Below, one piece after another: positions 8,954-17,962 of a DNA stretch of 64,000 nt. The position numbers were made by a program, and so were the translations under genes. Source of the stretch: Planctomycetaceae bacterium (GTDB taxonomy: Bacteria > Planctomycetota > Planctomycetia > Planctomycetales > Planctomycetaceae); the NCBI GenBank assembly GCA_021732975.1, contig JAKFWC010000015.1, positions 1 through 64,000 of the forward strand. Direction: 5' to 3'. Each line of letters begins with the position of its first letter. The stretch's first letter is position 1. Below the pieces are notes generated by a model. That model was not told the origin of the DNA. It worked only from the letters and a program-made list of their open reading frames with translations, and did no database searches.

Positions 8954-9086
8954 CTCGTTCCCAAGCTCCGCTTGGGAGCGTCCGGTATCGAGGCTCCGCC
9001 TCGTCTTCGTTTTGCGATCTTTGCCAACTCAACCAGCGAGGCAGAGCCTCGCGGATGCCCGTTCCCAGGCGGAGCCTGGGAACGAG
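8954..9086. repeat. family D composite palindrome
   Basis: Outer arms CTCGTTCCCA and TGGGAACGAG enclose further hairpins: AAGCTCCGCTT, GAGGCTCCGCCTC, GAGGCAGAGCCTC and CCCAGGCGGAGCCTGGG. A shorter relative is at 41103-41203, and a fragment lies near 54640-54660. It lies between the nitrilase gene end and the queC start. Confidence 0.85.
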
Positions 9087-9092
9087 GGCGAT

Positions 9093-9920
9093 TTATTTCT
9101 TTTGGGAGAGCGCTATCAGCTTCTCACCGAACTCCCGAGCACTCCACATCGACCGACCAACGCCCCAACTACGATCGGTCACTGGGTCAATGTCAGCGAA
9201 GATGAAATCCTCGACATGTCGACGGCTGCGGACCACAATTTCCCCATGCGGGTCGATGATGTAGCTGTCGCCGTAACCGACTCCGTCCGACTTGGTGATG
9301 CACTCTTCTTTGCCGATCGAAACGTTGTTGCCGCGGACGAAGTACACATTGTTCTCAACGGCTCGCGCGGTGTGATCGGCTCGGACTTTCATGAAGTGGG
9401 CGATCAAACCTTCCTTGCCGATGTAGTTGAAGTGCGGGGCGAAGATCACCTGGGCTCCCTGCAACGCGAGCAACCGAGCCGGTTCAATGAAGCCGCCGTC
9501 GGAGCAAATCACGACACCGAAGGTCAGCCCTTTGTGTTGAAAGACCGGGAACTCACGCCCCTGCTTGTGGAACTTCATGTACGCGGAACATTTGCTGTAC
9601 GTCCCCAGCAGATGGCCCTTGTGGATAATCGCGGCGGTGTTGTAGAGATCGTTGCCGCGAAGCTCATTAAAGCCAACGATAAACAGCGTTTCAAACGGAC
9701 TGGTTTTCCCGAGCAGTTCCATCATCTGCGGGGAATCGACCGCAAACGCACCTTGCCGCGCGATGTCGCCATCATCGGGATATCCGGTGAGAAAACACTC
9801 TGGGAAACAGACGATGTCGACATGTTCCCGGTCGGCCCGTTCCAATCCCGTGAGGACTTTCTGCAGATTCCCCGCGAAGTCGCCGAGCTGGGAATCAAGC
9901 TGACAATGTCCAATCCGCAT
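9093..9920 (-). CDS. carbon-nitrogen hydrolase (nitrilase superfamily)
   Basis: A 275-residue cytoplasmic hydrolase acting on a non-peptide C-N bond. The Glu-Lys-Cys triad is visible as E41 (FPECFLTGY), K110 (LLGTYSKCS) and C139 (GVVICSDGGFIEP). Length and spacing fit the amidase/N-carbamoylase branches. The usual region around Lys differs from the common YRKxHL form. The substrate is unknown, and neighbours give no clue. It is transcribed toward queC but separated from it by a large family D repeat, so it is probably a separate unit. Confidence 0.88.
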   Translation of the reverse strand: MRIGHCQLDSQLGDFAGNLQKVLTGLERADREHVDIVCFPECFLTGYPDDGDIARQGAFAVDSPQMMELLGKTSPFETLFIVGFNELRGNDLYNTAAIIHKGHLLGTYSKCSAYMKFHKQGREFPVFQHKGLTFGVVICSDGGFIEPARLLALQGAQVIFAPHFNYIGKEGLIAHFMKVRADHTARAVENNVYFVRGNNVSIGKEECITKSDGVGYGDSYIIDPHGEIVVRSRRHVEDFIFADIDPVTDRSWGVGRSMWSAREFGEKLIALSQKK

Positions 9921-9986
9921 CGCGTGGTCTCCGGAAATAACGTCGCGGGGACATCATAGCGTGGGGGAGCACGCGGTGGGATTGGC

Positions 9987-10008
9987 GCGGGGCGCGAAAC
10001 CGCAAGCG
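9987..10008. repeat. family C repeat (single copy)
   Basis: One copy of the GCGGGGCGCGAAACCGCAAG unit, also found near 14797, 16291-16386, 31334-31422 and 34196-34256, in the spacer between the nitrilase start and the CpaB-like gene end. Confidence 0.6.
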
Positions 10009-10015
10009 GTGTAGG

Positions 10016-10756
10016 TTACTTTTTCTTTTTGGGGAGGAGTAACACTTGCAAGCCTTGAGAACGCGTCTGGCGGATGATGTCGGTGAGGCGCTCGGCTTTC
10101 GGTTCCAATCGCCCGTTGACGAGCTTCGCGGTAACGGTGAGCGAGGACTCATTACCGCTACGAAGACCGGCGGCTTTCTGGATTTCCGGACGACCGGTGC
10201 GGGTGCCGATTTCGAGAATCCGGAACGGGCCGATGACCTCACTGGTCCCTGAGCCGGAGGGGACGCCGACGGGGCTGTCTTCCGGGATCGGCGTGGGGGA
10301 ATCGGTTCCAGACCGCGGGGCGATGAACATCACTTCGTCATCGGGATTCACGCGGGCCGCACTGAACGATCGCGGGTCGACCGGCAACCACATCGCCACT
10401 TCATCCGGACCGAGTTTGTCACTCAGATCCCGCTGCCCCGGCGTGGTGAGATCATCAAATAGCACAATTTCGCCGCCGCGGAACGTGCGAATGGTCGGGA
10501 AGCCGATGACGGATTTGTAGGCCGACCAGCGCGGGGCGACCTGGTCAAGGTTGCCGAGGTTACTGCGGGGGATACCGATGGGGACGAGGTGTTCTTCCTT
10601 GATCGGGTCGCCGGAGTTGAGTTGCACACCCGCCTTGATGCCGATGAATTGTTCCTTGGCTTCTTTCCCGGCGAGCCGATCGAGATAGAACCAGTTGCAC
10701 AAGGCCCCGATCAGCCCTAGTCCGACGGCGACAATGATTCCGGGGATGCCTTTCAC
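10016..10756 (-). CDS. CpaB-like SAF-domain protein
   Basis: A 246-residue protein with one N-terminal membrane span (PGIIVAVGLGLIGALCNWFY) and a SAF-type domain (about 40-100, beginning FIGIKAGVQLNSGDPIKEEH and ending FRGGEIVLFDDL). The architecture matches CpaB/RcpC, periplasmic parts of the tight-adherence (Flp) pilus. A central linker rich in Pro, Ser and Gly is present, and the C-terminus ends in four lysines. No other tad or cpa genes are adjacent. Its start overlaps the end of the upstream gene by four bases, so the two are translationally coupled. It could serve another envelope structure. Confidence 0.75.
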   Translation of the reverse strand: MKGIPGIIVAVGLGLIGALCNWFYLDRLAGKEAKEQFIGIKAGVQLNSGDPIKEEHLVPIGIPRSNLGNLDQVAPRWSAYKSVIGFPTIRTFRGGEIVLFDDLTTPGQRDLSDKLGPDEVAMWLPVDPRSFSAARVNPDDEVMFIAPRSGTDSPTPIPEDSPVGVPSGSGTSEVIGPFRILEIGTRTGRPEIQKAAGLRSGNESSLTVTAKLVNGRLEPKAERLTDIIRQTRSQGLQVLLLPKKKK

Positions 10757-11706
10757 GGAGTGTCCTTTGAGCGCTCAGCGGCGGAGACGGGATCGGTCGG
10801 CAGTGATTGTAACGTGTCGACCGGGGCGAGCGGGATGGTCCAGCAGACGCCGGTCAATTTGTTGTCCTCACCGCGTTGCATCTGGAGATCAGTGACGAAG
10901 GTTTCCGTGCGGAACTGCAGTGTCGCCGTATCATCATTGACCTCGCGCACGGTGCATGTCGCTTCCCGATGCTGTTGTTCCCAGAACGCCACCCATTCGG
11001 TGAGCAAACCGGTACCGCGGAAGGTCGCGACGCGGCGTCCGGCTTCATCGGTCCAGGACAACAGCGGGAGTGCGCCAGGAGGCAATGTTGATTGCGAGTC
11101 TTGGGATCCGCGAAGCGCGAGCGAAGAGAGGACGAAAACTGTCCACTTTTCATTGCCCGAGGGAACCGCGAACCCGTGGGCGACAATGCGCTCGATCTCA
11201 CTCGATGGCAATGTCCCGACCACGCCCGGCCACGGCGCGGGCCAACGGTACAGCGTTCCCTTTCCGTGATCGGTCGCGATCGGCAGCTCGGCCTTCAACC
11301 TTTCGAGAAATGATCGTTCGTCGTTATCCGGCGGACTCTCCGGAAGCGCGGCGTCTTTCAAACGGGATTGCACCAGTTGCATCAACCGGCGTTCAACCTC
11401 GGCCCGCGTGCCCACAAACGGCGACCGATGCATCGGCACGCCCCGTTGGCCGACGGAGAATTCGACCGGACGGCGGTACCAGTCCTCACCGGCGTCGTGG
11501 ATGGGTTGCGGGACCGTGCTCGGATCTTCCCGCCACCAGTCGACCAGTTGCCGTCCGGTGGTCAGGCCGACGGCGGTCACCCAGCCGATGACGAACAGAT
11601 CGAGCACGCGACGGCGCAGAATCGACGTAACGGTCCGCGGCTCCGAGGGCGCTGTCACCGCCACCGGGCCGTTGATCGTCGTCTCGTTCGATTTTGCTAC
11701 CGTCAT
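10753..11706 (-). CDS. hypothetical membrane-anchored protein coupled to CpaB-like gene
   Basis: A 317-residue protein not recognised. A cytoplasmic N-terminus of about 35 residues is followed by one span (LFVIGWVTAVGLTTG) and an extracytoplasmic domain. That domain contains a segment resembling an assembly protein (EVERRLMQLVQSRLKDA) and ends in mixed beta-type sequence. The four-base ATGA overlap with the CpaB-like gene implies a shared complex or process. The pair may act together at the envelope. No motif gives an enzymatic role. Confidence 0.7.
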   Translation of the reverse strand: MTVAKSNETTINGPVAVTAPSEPRTVTSILRRRVLDLFVIGWVTAVGLTTGRQLVDWWREDPSTVPQPIHDAGEDWYRRPVEFSVGQRGVPMHRSPFVGTRAEVERRLMQLVQSRLKDAALPESPPDNDERSFLERLKAELPIATDHGKGTLYRWPAPWPGVVGTLPSSEIERIVAHGFAVPSGNEKWTVFVLSSLALRGSQDSQSTLPPGALPLLSWTDEAGRRVATFRGTGLLTEWVAFWEQQHREATCTVREVNDDTATLQFRTETFVTDLQMQRGEDNKLTGVCWTIPLAPVDTLQSLPTDPVSAAERSKDTP

Positions 11707-11829
11707 CTTCGCGTCTCGTCATTCCGGGTCGACACATCCTAATACGGAACTCGACCGTTCGCATAAACAACCGTTGAGATTCGATTCATCCTTTTCTCCG
11801 GGGGCGTTTTCGTTGGTAGAATCGGGAGC

Positions 11830-11994
11830 ATGGAAGAACGGGACCGCGATGCACTGAATGAAACGGCAACTAACACGCTCGGTGGCTGCGCCATGGGTGT
11901 TTCGATGCTTGCGACGATCGCGGCTATGCTCTTGTTTATATTGATCGCGATTTACGTCATTGGGGCATGGACGGGACTCGTGCCTGTGCCTTAA
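11830..11994 (+). CDS. 54-residue single-span membrane protein
   Basis: A short open frame from ATG 11830 to TAA 11992-11994. The N-terminus is charged (MEERDRDALNETATN); residues about 22-47 form one strongly hydrophobic helix (VSMLATIAAMLLFILIAIYV and on), ending in a short tail WTGLVPVP. A GGGAG ribosome-like site lies only two bases before the ATG, which is close. The gene is divergent from the CpaB-coupled operon and upstream of obgE. The amphipathic-then-hydrophobic layout makes coding likely; the function is unknown. Confidence 0.5.
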   Translation: MEERDRDALNETATNTLGGCAMGVSMLATIAAMLLFILIAIYVIGAWTGLVPVP

Positions 11995-12204
11995 ACTGCC
12001 CCAAACAACGCCGAAAGCCCTGGAATCCCAGCCTCACTTTTTGACCAACTCTATATTCAACCAGTACCCCATTTTCTCGCCACTCTTCGCGTAGATCGTG
12101 CGCCACGCTAGAATGATGCACGACTGGTGGAATCTCCGTCGAGCCGTGGATGCGGTTCGGCCACTCTTTGTTGATGGCGCTGCGGGACGGTTTGTCGGTC
12201 GTGA

Positions 12205-13269
<1,065 letters not shown>

Positions 13270-13275
13270 TTCTTC

Positions 13276-13320
13276 CAGAAGCCCACGATTTCTGAATCGT
13301 GGGTCTCTTCACTCTTTTTG
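13276..13320 (+). terminator. hairpin terminator after obgE (family A type)
   Basis: Perfect nine-base-pair stem CCCACGATT (13282-13290)/AATCGTGGG (13295-13303) with a TCTG loop, followed by TCTCTTCACTCTTTTTG. The lead CCAGAAG and trailing TCTCTTC are shared with the family A repeats, but the stem has one compensatory change (G to A with C to T), so pairing is conserved. Confidence 0.7.
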
Positions 13321-13435
13321 TCGAATTCCGTACCGCTCCCGTTCTTGAGAAATCACTCCGTCGCGTGAACACATTCTTTGCGTCGCTGTCTATAAATTCG
13401 ACGGTGCATGTTGGGCGTGACGCGAGGATTACCTC

Positions 13436-14788
13436 ATGGAAACAGCGACAAAACGGCTCATGCCCGGACCGCGGGGGCACTGGTTGCGGGGGTGTTTGTG
13501 GCGGTTTCAGCAAGAGCCGCTGGAGTTCTATCGGGAGTGTCATCGCGAGTACGGTGACTATGTCCGCATCCGCATGGTTCCCGGCGTCGATGTGTATCTG
13601 CTCACGCATCCGGACGCTGTCGAACACATTCTGCAGAAGCATCACAAGAACTTCCGCAAGCCGGATTTCTTTCCCAAGACGGTGGGCTTGCTCGCGGGCA
13701 ACGGTATTCTCACCAGCAGCGGCGATTTCTGGCTGCGACAACGCCGGTTGATGCAGCCCGCGTTTCACCGGCAACAGTTGGAACGGCTGGTCCCCGCCAT
13801 GACCGAAGCGGCGACCGCGTTCGTGGGAGAGCGGTTGAAGTCGCCGACGGAAACCTTCGACATTCTGCCGGAGATGATGAAACTCTCGTTGCGGATTGCC
13901 GGGAATACACTCTTCAGCACAGATATTTCCGCGGATGCCGATGAAGTCGGCCAAGCCTTTCGGACCACGTTCGATTATGTCAGCTACCGCATGAATTACT
14001 CGCCGTGGACGCCGGTCTGGTGGCCGAATCAGCGGAACCGCGAGTTCGCACTGGCGAAACGCGTGCTGGACCGGGTGGTGTTGAAAATCATCGCCAATCG
14101 CCGGGCAAGCCACGACAAGCCGGATGATTTGCTCACGTTGTTGCTCGCCGCGCAGGATGAAGACTCCGGCGGTGGGATGACCGATCAGCAGTTGCTCGAT
14201 GAAGTGCTGACGCTTCTCACGGCGGGCCACGAAACCGTCGGGGCGTCACTCGCGTGGGTATGGTCGCTGTTGGGAGAAGATCACGACATTCAAGAAAACG
14301 TCTACGACGAAATCCACAGTGTGTTGCGAGGCCGGACGCCGACCCTCGAAGACTTACCGAATCTACCGCTGACCCGCGCGGTGTACGACGAAACGATCCG
14401 ACTTTACCCGCCTGCGTGGGGACAACCGCGACAATCGATCGACGAGGACGAACTTGGTGGCTACACGCTGCCCAAGAAATCGTTCATCGTCATCAGCCAG
14501 TGGATCACACAGCGTCATGAAGCGTTCTGGCCGGACCCGCACGCGTTCCAGCCGGAACGGTTTCTCACACCCGATCCGCAACGGCCGAAGTTTGCATATT
14601 TTCCGTTTGGTGGTGGGCCGCGCATCTGTATCGGCAACACGTTCGCGCTGATGGAAGCCCCGCTGGTGATGGCGACGATCCTGCAACGCTTCCGCATTCG
14701 TCGGACGACGACCGAGCCGATTGTGCCCGATCCGACGTTTACACTGCGTCCGAAGTTCGGCGTGCCGGTGCGGTTGGAAACAAGGTGA
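13436..14788 (+). CDS. cytochrome P450
   Basis: A 450-residue soluble P450 monooxygenase. The I-helix oxygen-binding motif is AGHET (263-267), the ExxR motif E319-R322 (ETIRLYPP), and the haem loop FPFGGGPRICIG with the Cys ligand at 398. It resembles bacterial class P450s of CYP110/CYP102-like type, which act on fatty acids, alkanes or terpenoids; the substrate is not determinable. No ferredoxin or reductase gene is adjacent. A second P450 is encoded at 25207-26562. The ATG at 13436 follows GAGGATTACCTC, a reasonable ribosome site. Confidence 0.94.
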   Translation: METATKRLMPGPRGHWLRGCLWRFQQEPLEFYRECHREYGDYVRIRMVPGVDVYLLTHPDAVEHILQKHHKNFRKPDFFPKTVGLLAGNGILTSSGDFWLRQRRLMQPAFHRQQLERLVPAMTEAATAFVGERLKSPTETFDILPEMMKLSLRIAGNTLFSTDISADADEVGQAFRTTFDYVSYRMNYSPWTPVWWPNQRNREFALAKRVLDRVVLKIIANRRASHDKPDDLLTLLLAAQDEDSGGGMTDQQLLDEVLTLLTAGHETVGASLAWVWSLLGEDHDIQENVYDEIHSVLRGRTPTLEDLPNLPLTRAVYDETIRLYPPAWGQPRQSIDEDELGGYTLPKKSFIVISQWITQRHEAFWPDPHAFQPERFLTPDPQRPKFAYFPFGGGPRICIGNTFALMEAPLVMATILQRFRIRRTTTEPIVPDPTFTLRPKFGVPVRLETR

Positions 14789-14833
14789 AACGATCGAGAC
14801 GGGGCGCGAAACCGCAAAGCAGAGTCGGTGGGC

Positions 14834-16210
14834 TCAGAGGCCCTTGATGACGAGTCCTTCGGACAGCTGTTGCGGGATGCGTTGGAATTGGTCGTGGTAT
14901 TCGCGGTGCGGGTTGATGCCGAGGTGCGTGAGAATCGTCGCGGAGAGATCGGCGGGGGTCACGGGGTTGTCGGCGACGTACCCGCCGGTATTGTTCGTCG
15001 CACCGTAAACCTGACCGCCGCGGACACCACCTCCCGCGAGCAACACCGTGAAGGCATGCGGCCAATGGTCTCGGCCGGTGGGTTCTGTCATGCCGTTCTG
15101 GGTGATGAGGCCGACACGGGGCGTGCGACCGAACTCGCCGCTGACGACGATCAAAGTTGTGTCGAGCAACCCGCGGTCGCTCAGATCCTGCAAGAACGCC
15201 GCGAAAGCCACATCGAATGGCGGACACAGGTCATTGCGCAGTTTGGTAAAGTTGTCGTGATGCGTGTCCCAGTGCGGCGAGACTTTGTCCATGCCGGTGT
15301 TGTCGGCCCAGTTGACGGTGACCAAAGGCACGCCCGCCTCGACTAACCGCCGGGCTGAGACCAGACTCTGTCCAAACTTTGTCCAACCATATTTTTCACG
15401 GACAGGTCGCGGCTCCCGTTGCAGATCGAACGCTCCGGCCGTCTCCGCTCGCTCCAGCGTTTGAAATGCGGCGGTGTAGTAGTCGTCCATCCGTAAGGAC
15501 GTGGTTGACGGGCGATTGATCTGTTCCCGTAAGCGGCGGCGGTCCTGTAACCGCCGAGTGGATACATCCGCAGGTAATTCCAAGCCGTGGACACGAAAAT
15601 CCGGCTGCGTGGGATCGCCTTCCATCAAAAACGGGTTGAACTCTTCCCCCATGCGGCCGCCGGTTTGCCCCGCGATGCGCTTGTCCTGTCCGACGAACTG
15701 CGCATACCACGGCAACACCACCGATGGCGGTAACCCTGCGGGAGAGCGCCCGTAACGATTCACGATGGAGGCCAGCGAGGGCCAATCCTGCGGCGTGGCC
15801 TGATCGGTCACCGGCGGTCCGAAGTACGGTCGCCCCGAGTAGATTTCACTGCACGCCGGGCCGTGGACATTCATCCGATGTGTCATCGACCGCAGCAGGC
15901 AGAGTTTATCCATCTGTTGCGCAAGGTTCGGCAAGTGTTCGCACAGAGAGATGCCGGGGACGTTGGTGTCGATGGACTGAAAATCGCCCCGGATTTCACG
16001 CGGCGCGAGTGGCTTTCGGTCCCACAGGTCGATATGGCTGGGACCGCCGAAGAGGAAAATGAAGACGCAGGCGTTGGCCCGCGGCGGCGATTCTGCGGCG
16101 GTGACTCGCTGTCGCAACAATTCCGGGAGAGTCAACAACCCGGACCCGATCATCCCAGCGTGAAGGGCTTGACGACGATTCCAGCGATGAACCGATGGTG
16201 GGTGACCCAT
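14834..16210 (-). CDS. DUF1501 protein, Tat-exported
   Basis: A 458-residue member of the DUF1501 family, typical of planctomycetes and related to the alkaline-phosphatase/sulfatase fold. The N-terminus holds a twin-arginine signal (RWNRRQALHAGMIGSG), so it is exported folded. Characteristic segments include FLFGGPSHIDLWD (about 53-65), VSGEFGRTPR and GRDHWPHAFTVLLAGGG near the C-terminus. These genes usually pair with a DUF1549/DUF1553 cytochrome-like gene; none is adjacent here. The enzymatic activity is unproven for the family. Confidence 0.93.
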   Translation of the reverse strand: MGHPPSVHRWNRRQALHAGMIGSGLLTLPELLRQRVTAAESPPRANACVFIFLFGGPSHIDLWDRKPLAPREIRGDFQSIDTNVPGISLCEHLPNLAQQMDKLCLLRSMTHRMNVHGPACSEIYSGRPYFGPPVTDQATPQDWPSLASIVNRYGRSPAGLPPSVVLPWYAQFVGQDKRIAGQTGGRMGEEFNPFLMEGDPTQPDFRVHGLELPADVSTRRLQDRRRLREQINRPSTTSLRMDDYYTAAFQTLERAETAGAFDLQREPRPVREKYGWTKFGQSLVSARRLVEAGVPLVTVNWADNTGMDKVSPHWDTHHDNFTKLRNDLCPPFDVAFAAFLQDLSDRGLLDTTLIVVSGEFGRTPRVGLITQNGMTEPTGRDHWPHAFTVLLAGGGVRGGQVYGATNNTGGYVADNPVTPADLSATILTHLGINPHREYHDQFQRIPQQLSEGLVIKGL

Positions 16211-16612
16211 TCCGACGAGACTCCTGGGTTGAGGAGCGCCGCGTCAGTATAGCGATGATGAAGGGGATTGCACGGAGAAACGATCATCGCGGGGCGCGAA
16301 ACTGCAAGCGGATGATTCAAGCTGTTCGCCCCAATGACCATCAATAAATGACCGCTTCCCAGTCATCGCTTGCGGTTTCGCACCCCGTGACAACCGCAAT
16401 AAATCTCTGTAAGCCATTTGAAGGTAATGGATTACGGTCGTGACGAAAGTTTGACAAAGAGATGACGGACGCCTGACACGCGATTTCCGATGGGAGCGTA
16501 TAAATCCTGCGTCGCGAAGGGGACAACCTGGAGCGAACCGGGCGGATGGATTCGCCTTGGTTGGATGGATCAGGACTCGCGTCATTCAGGACGCCCTCAG
16601 AAAGAGCTCCTC
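16211..16612. other. 402-base intergenic region between divergent genes
   Basis: Separates divergent DUF1501 and desaturase genes. It holds the family C inverted pair (16291-16386). Nearer the desaturase are TTGACA (about 16451) and TATAAA (about 16500), but their spacing does not fit one promoter. No gene is seen in it. Confidence 0.5.
16291..16386. repeat. family C inverted pair
   Basis: Left unit GGGGCGCGAAACTGCAAGCG (16291-16310) and right unit CGCTTGCGGTTTCGCACCCC (16367-16386) are inverted with two mismatches, 56 bases apart. The same word occurs singly or paired at 9987, 14797, 31334-31422 and 34196. Confidence 0.8.
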
Positions 16613-17635
16613 ATGTCGACTACGCTTCGTCCGCCCCGTGAACGCAAACGCTCCGAACGTATGGCCAAAATGTCGGTCCAAGCGTCCCGTCGTGGCGCCC
16701 CCGTCATTCCCAGCAAACCGACAGCCGTGTCGGCACCAATGCAGGAAATTTTCGATTCCTTCTCGCCCGATCGACTAACGTGGAAACAGGTCGACTGGAT
16801 CGTGGTGTTGTGGATTGGGGCGATGCACATCGGGGCACTCGCCGCTCCTTTCTTCTTTACGTGGCCCGCCTTGGCGACATGCGTCCTGCTGCACTGGATG
16901 ACGGGCAGCCTCGGGATTTGCCTGGGTTATCACCGCTTCCTGTCACACCGCTCGATGAAATTGACGACTCCCGCCCGGTTTTTCACGCTGGTCTGTGGAG
17001 CATTGTCCGGCGAAGGGTCGCCGCTGGTTTGGGCCGCGACGCACCGGCTGCATCACATGCGATCCGATCAGGAAGGTGATCCGCATTCGCCAACCGTCGG
17101 TTCGTGGTGGGCGCACATGAACTGGTTGTGGGTCAAGCGGTCTCCCGCGCAACAGCAGGCGTTGTTCAAACGGTTTGCTCCGGACCTGATGCACGACCGG
17201 ATGATGCAATTCTTTGAAAAGACGTACTTCCTGTGGCTGGTCGCCTCGGGTGTGGCGCTCTACTTCATCGGTGGCGTGCCCTTCGTGTTGTGGGGTCTCT
17301 GTGCCCGAATGGTGTTCATGTATCACTCAACGTGGTTCGTGAACTCGGCGACGCACCTGTGGGGCTACCGCAACTACGAAACCAAAGACCTGTCACGCAA
17401 TTTGTGGTGGGTGGCGCTTCTCGCTTACGGCGAAGGCTGGCACAACAATCACCACGCACATCCGCACACCGCCCGGGCCGGTCACCGCTGGTGGGAACTT
17501 GATCCGACGTTCTGGTCCATCCGCCTCTTACAACTCACGGGCTTGGCCTACAACGTCGATGACCGCACGCCGGCGGTCAACGAAGCAGCTCCCGACCCGG
17601 AAGCGGAGCTCGCGCAAATCAACCCTACGGCATAA
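16613..17635 (+). CDS. acyl-CoA/acyl-lipid delta-9-type desaturase
   Basis: A 340-residue membrane-bound fatty-acid desaturase, introducing a double bond into acyl chains. The three His boxes are HRFLSH, HRLHH (about residue 143) and HNNHH, which bind the di-iron centre. About four membrane spans lie between them. ATG 16613 was chosen; an upstream in-frame start at 16490 would add 41 residues without a ribosome site. No electron-donor gene is adjacent. It acts in the inner membrane, probably in cold or fluidity control (inference). It is followed by a hairpin terminator. Confidence 0.92.
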   Translation: MSTTLRPPRERKRSERMAKMSVQASRRGAPVIPSKPTAVSAPMQEIFDSFSPDRLTWKQVDWIVVLWIGAMHIGALAAPFFFTWPALATCVLLHWMTGSLGICLGYHRFLSHRSMKLTTPARFFTLVCGALSGEGSPLVWAATHRLHHMRSDQEGDPHSPTVGSWWAHMNWLWVKRSPAQQQALFKRFAPDLMHDRMMQFFEKTYFLWLVASGVALYFIGGVPFVLWGLCARMVFMYHSTWFVNSATHLWGYRNYETKDLSRNLWWVALLAYGEGWHNNHHAHPHTARAGHRWWELDPTFWSIRLLQLTGLAYNVDDRTPAVNEAAPDPEAELAQINPTA

Positions 17636-17658
17636 TTGACCGGTCGATGAATCTTGCA

Positions 17659-17688
17659 GAAGCCCAGGGAATGCTTTCTCTGGGCTTC
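17659..17688 (+). terminator. hairpin terminator after desaturase
   Basis: Long stem GAAGCCCAGGGAA/TTTCTCTGGGCTTC with one wobble pair, followed by ACGCATTTTCTT. The core AGCCCAGGGA recurs at 19210, 47286 and 58163, so it may be both repeat and terminator. Confidence 0.65.
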
Positions 17689-17725
17689 ACGCATTTTCTT
17701 ACCTTGACACACTTTGCAGCGCGTT

Positions 17726-17935
17726 CTAGAGTCCGTTGTTCGGTGTTATCCCTACCTGCAGGCCGTTGTCGAGAAGGAACTCGAAACGGGTCTTGGGGTT
17801 GGGTTCGCAACGGATAATCCATGCAATTCCTGGAATCGATAAACTCGCTGTAATCGTCCCGAGTGAACTCAACTTGGGACCGGCATCAGGACGATGCCAT
17901 ACAACGTCGTTTCCACAAGAAGCGGTTAGAATCAT
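17726..17935 (-). CDS. small hypothetical protein
   Basis: A 69-residue open frame divergent from the DegT gene, starting ATG 17935 after a GACGGA sequence. The composition is protein-like (GTITASLSIPGIAWIIR, FEFLLDNGLQVGITPNNGL), not like a shadow of a coding gene, because nothing is encoded opposite it. There is no match that I recognise. It is the only candidate gene in the 17636-17962 gap. Confidence is low: it could be chance. Confidence 0.3.
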   Translation of the reverse strand: MILTASCGNDVVWHRPDAGPKLSSLGTITASLSIPGIAWIIRCEPNPKTRFEFLLDNGLQVGITPNNGL

Positions 17936-17962
17936 GTCCGTCGGAAGCGAAGGGAGTCGCTG

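Noticed and set aside
8920..9092. preQ1-type riboswitch upstream of queC
   Set aside because: The space is filled by the family D palindrome; no aptamer-like sequence seen.
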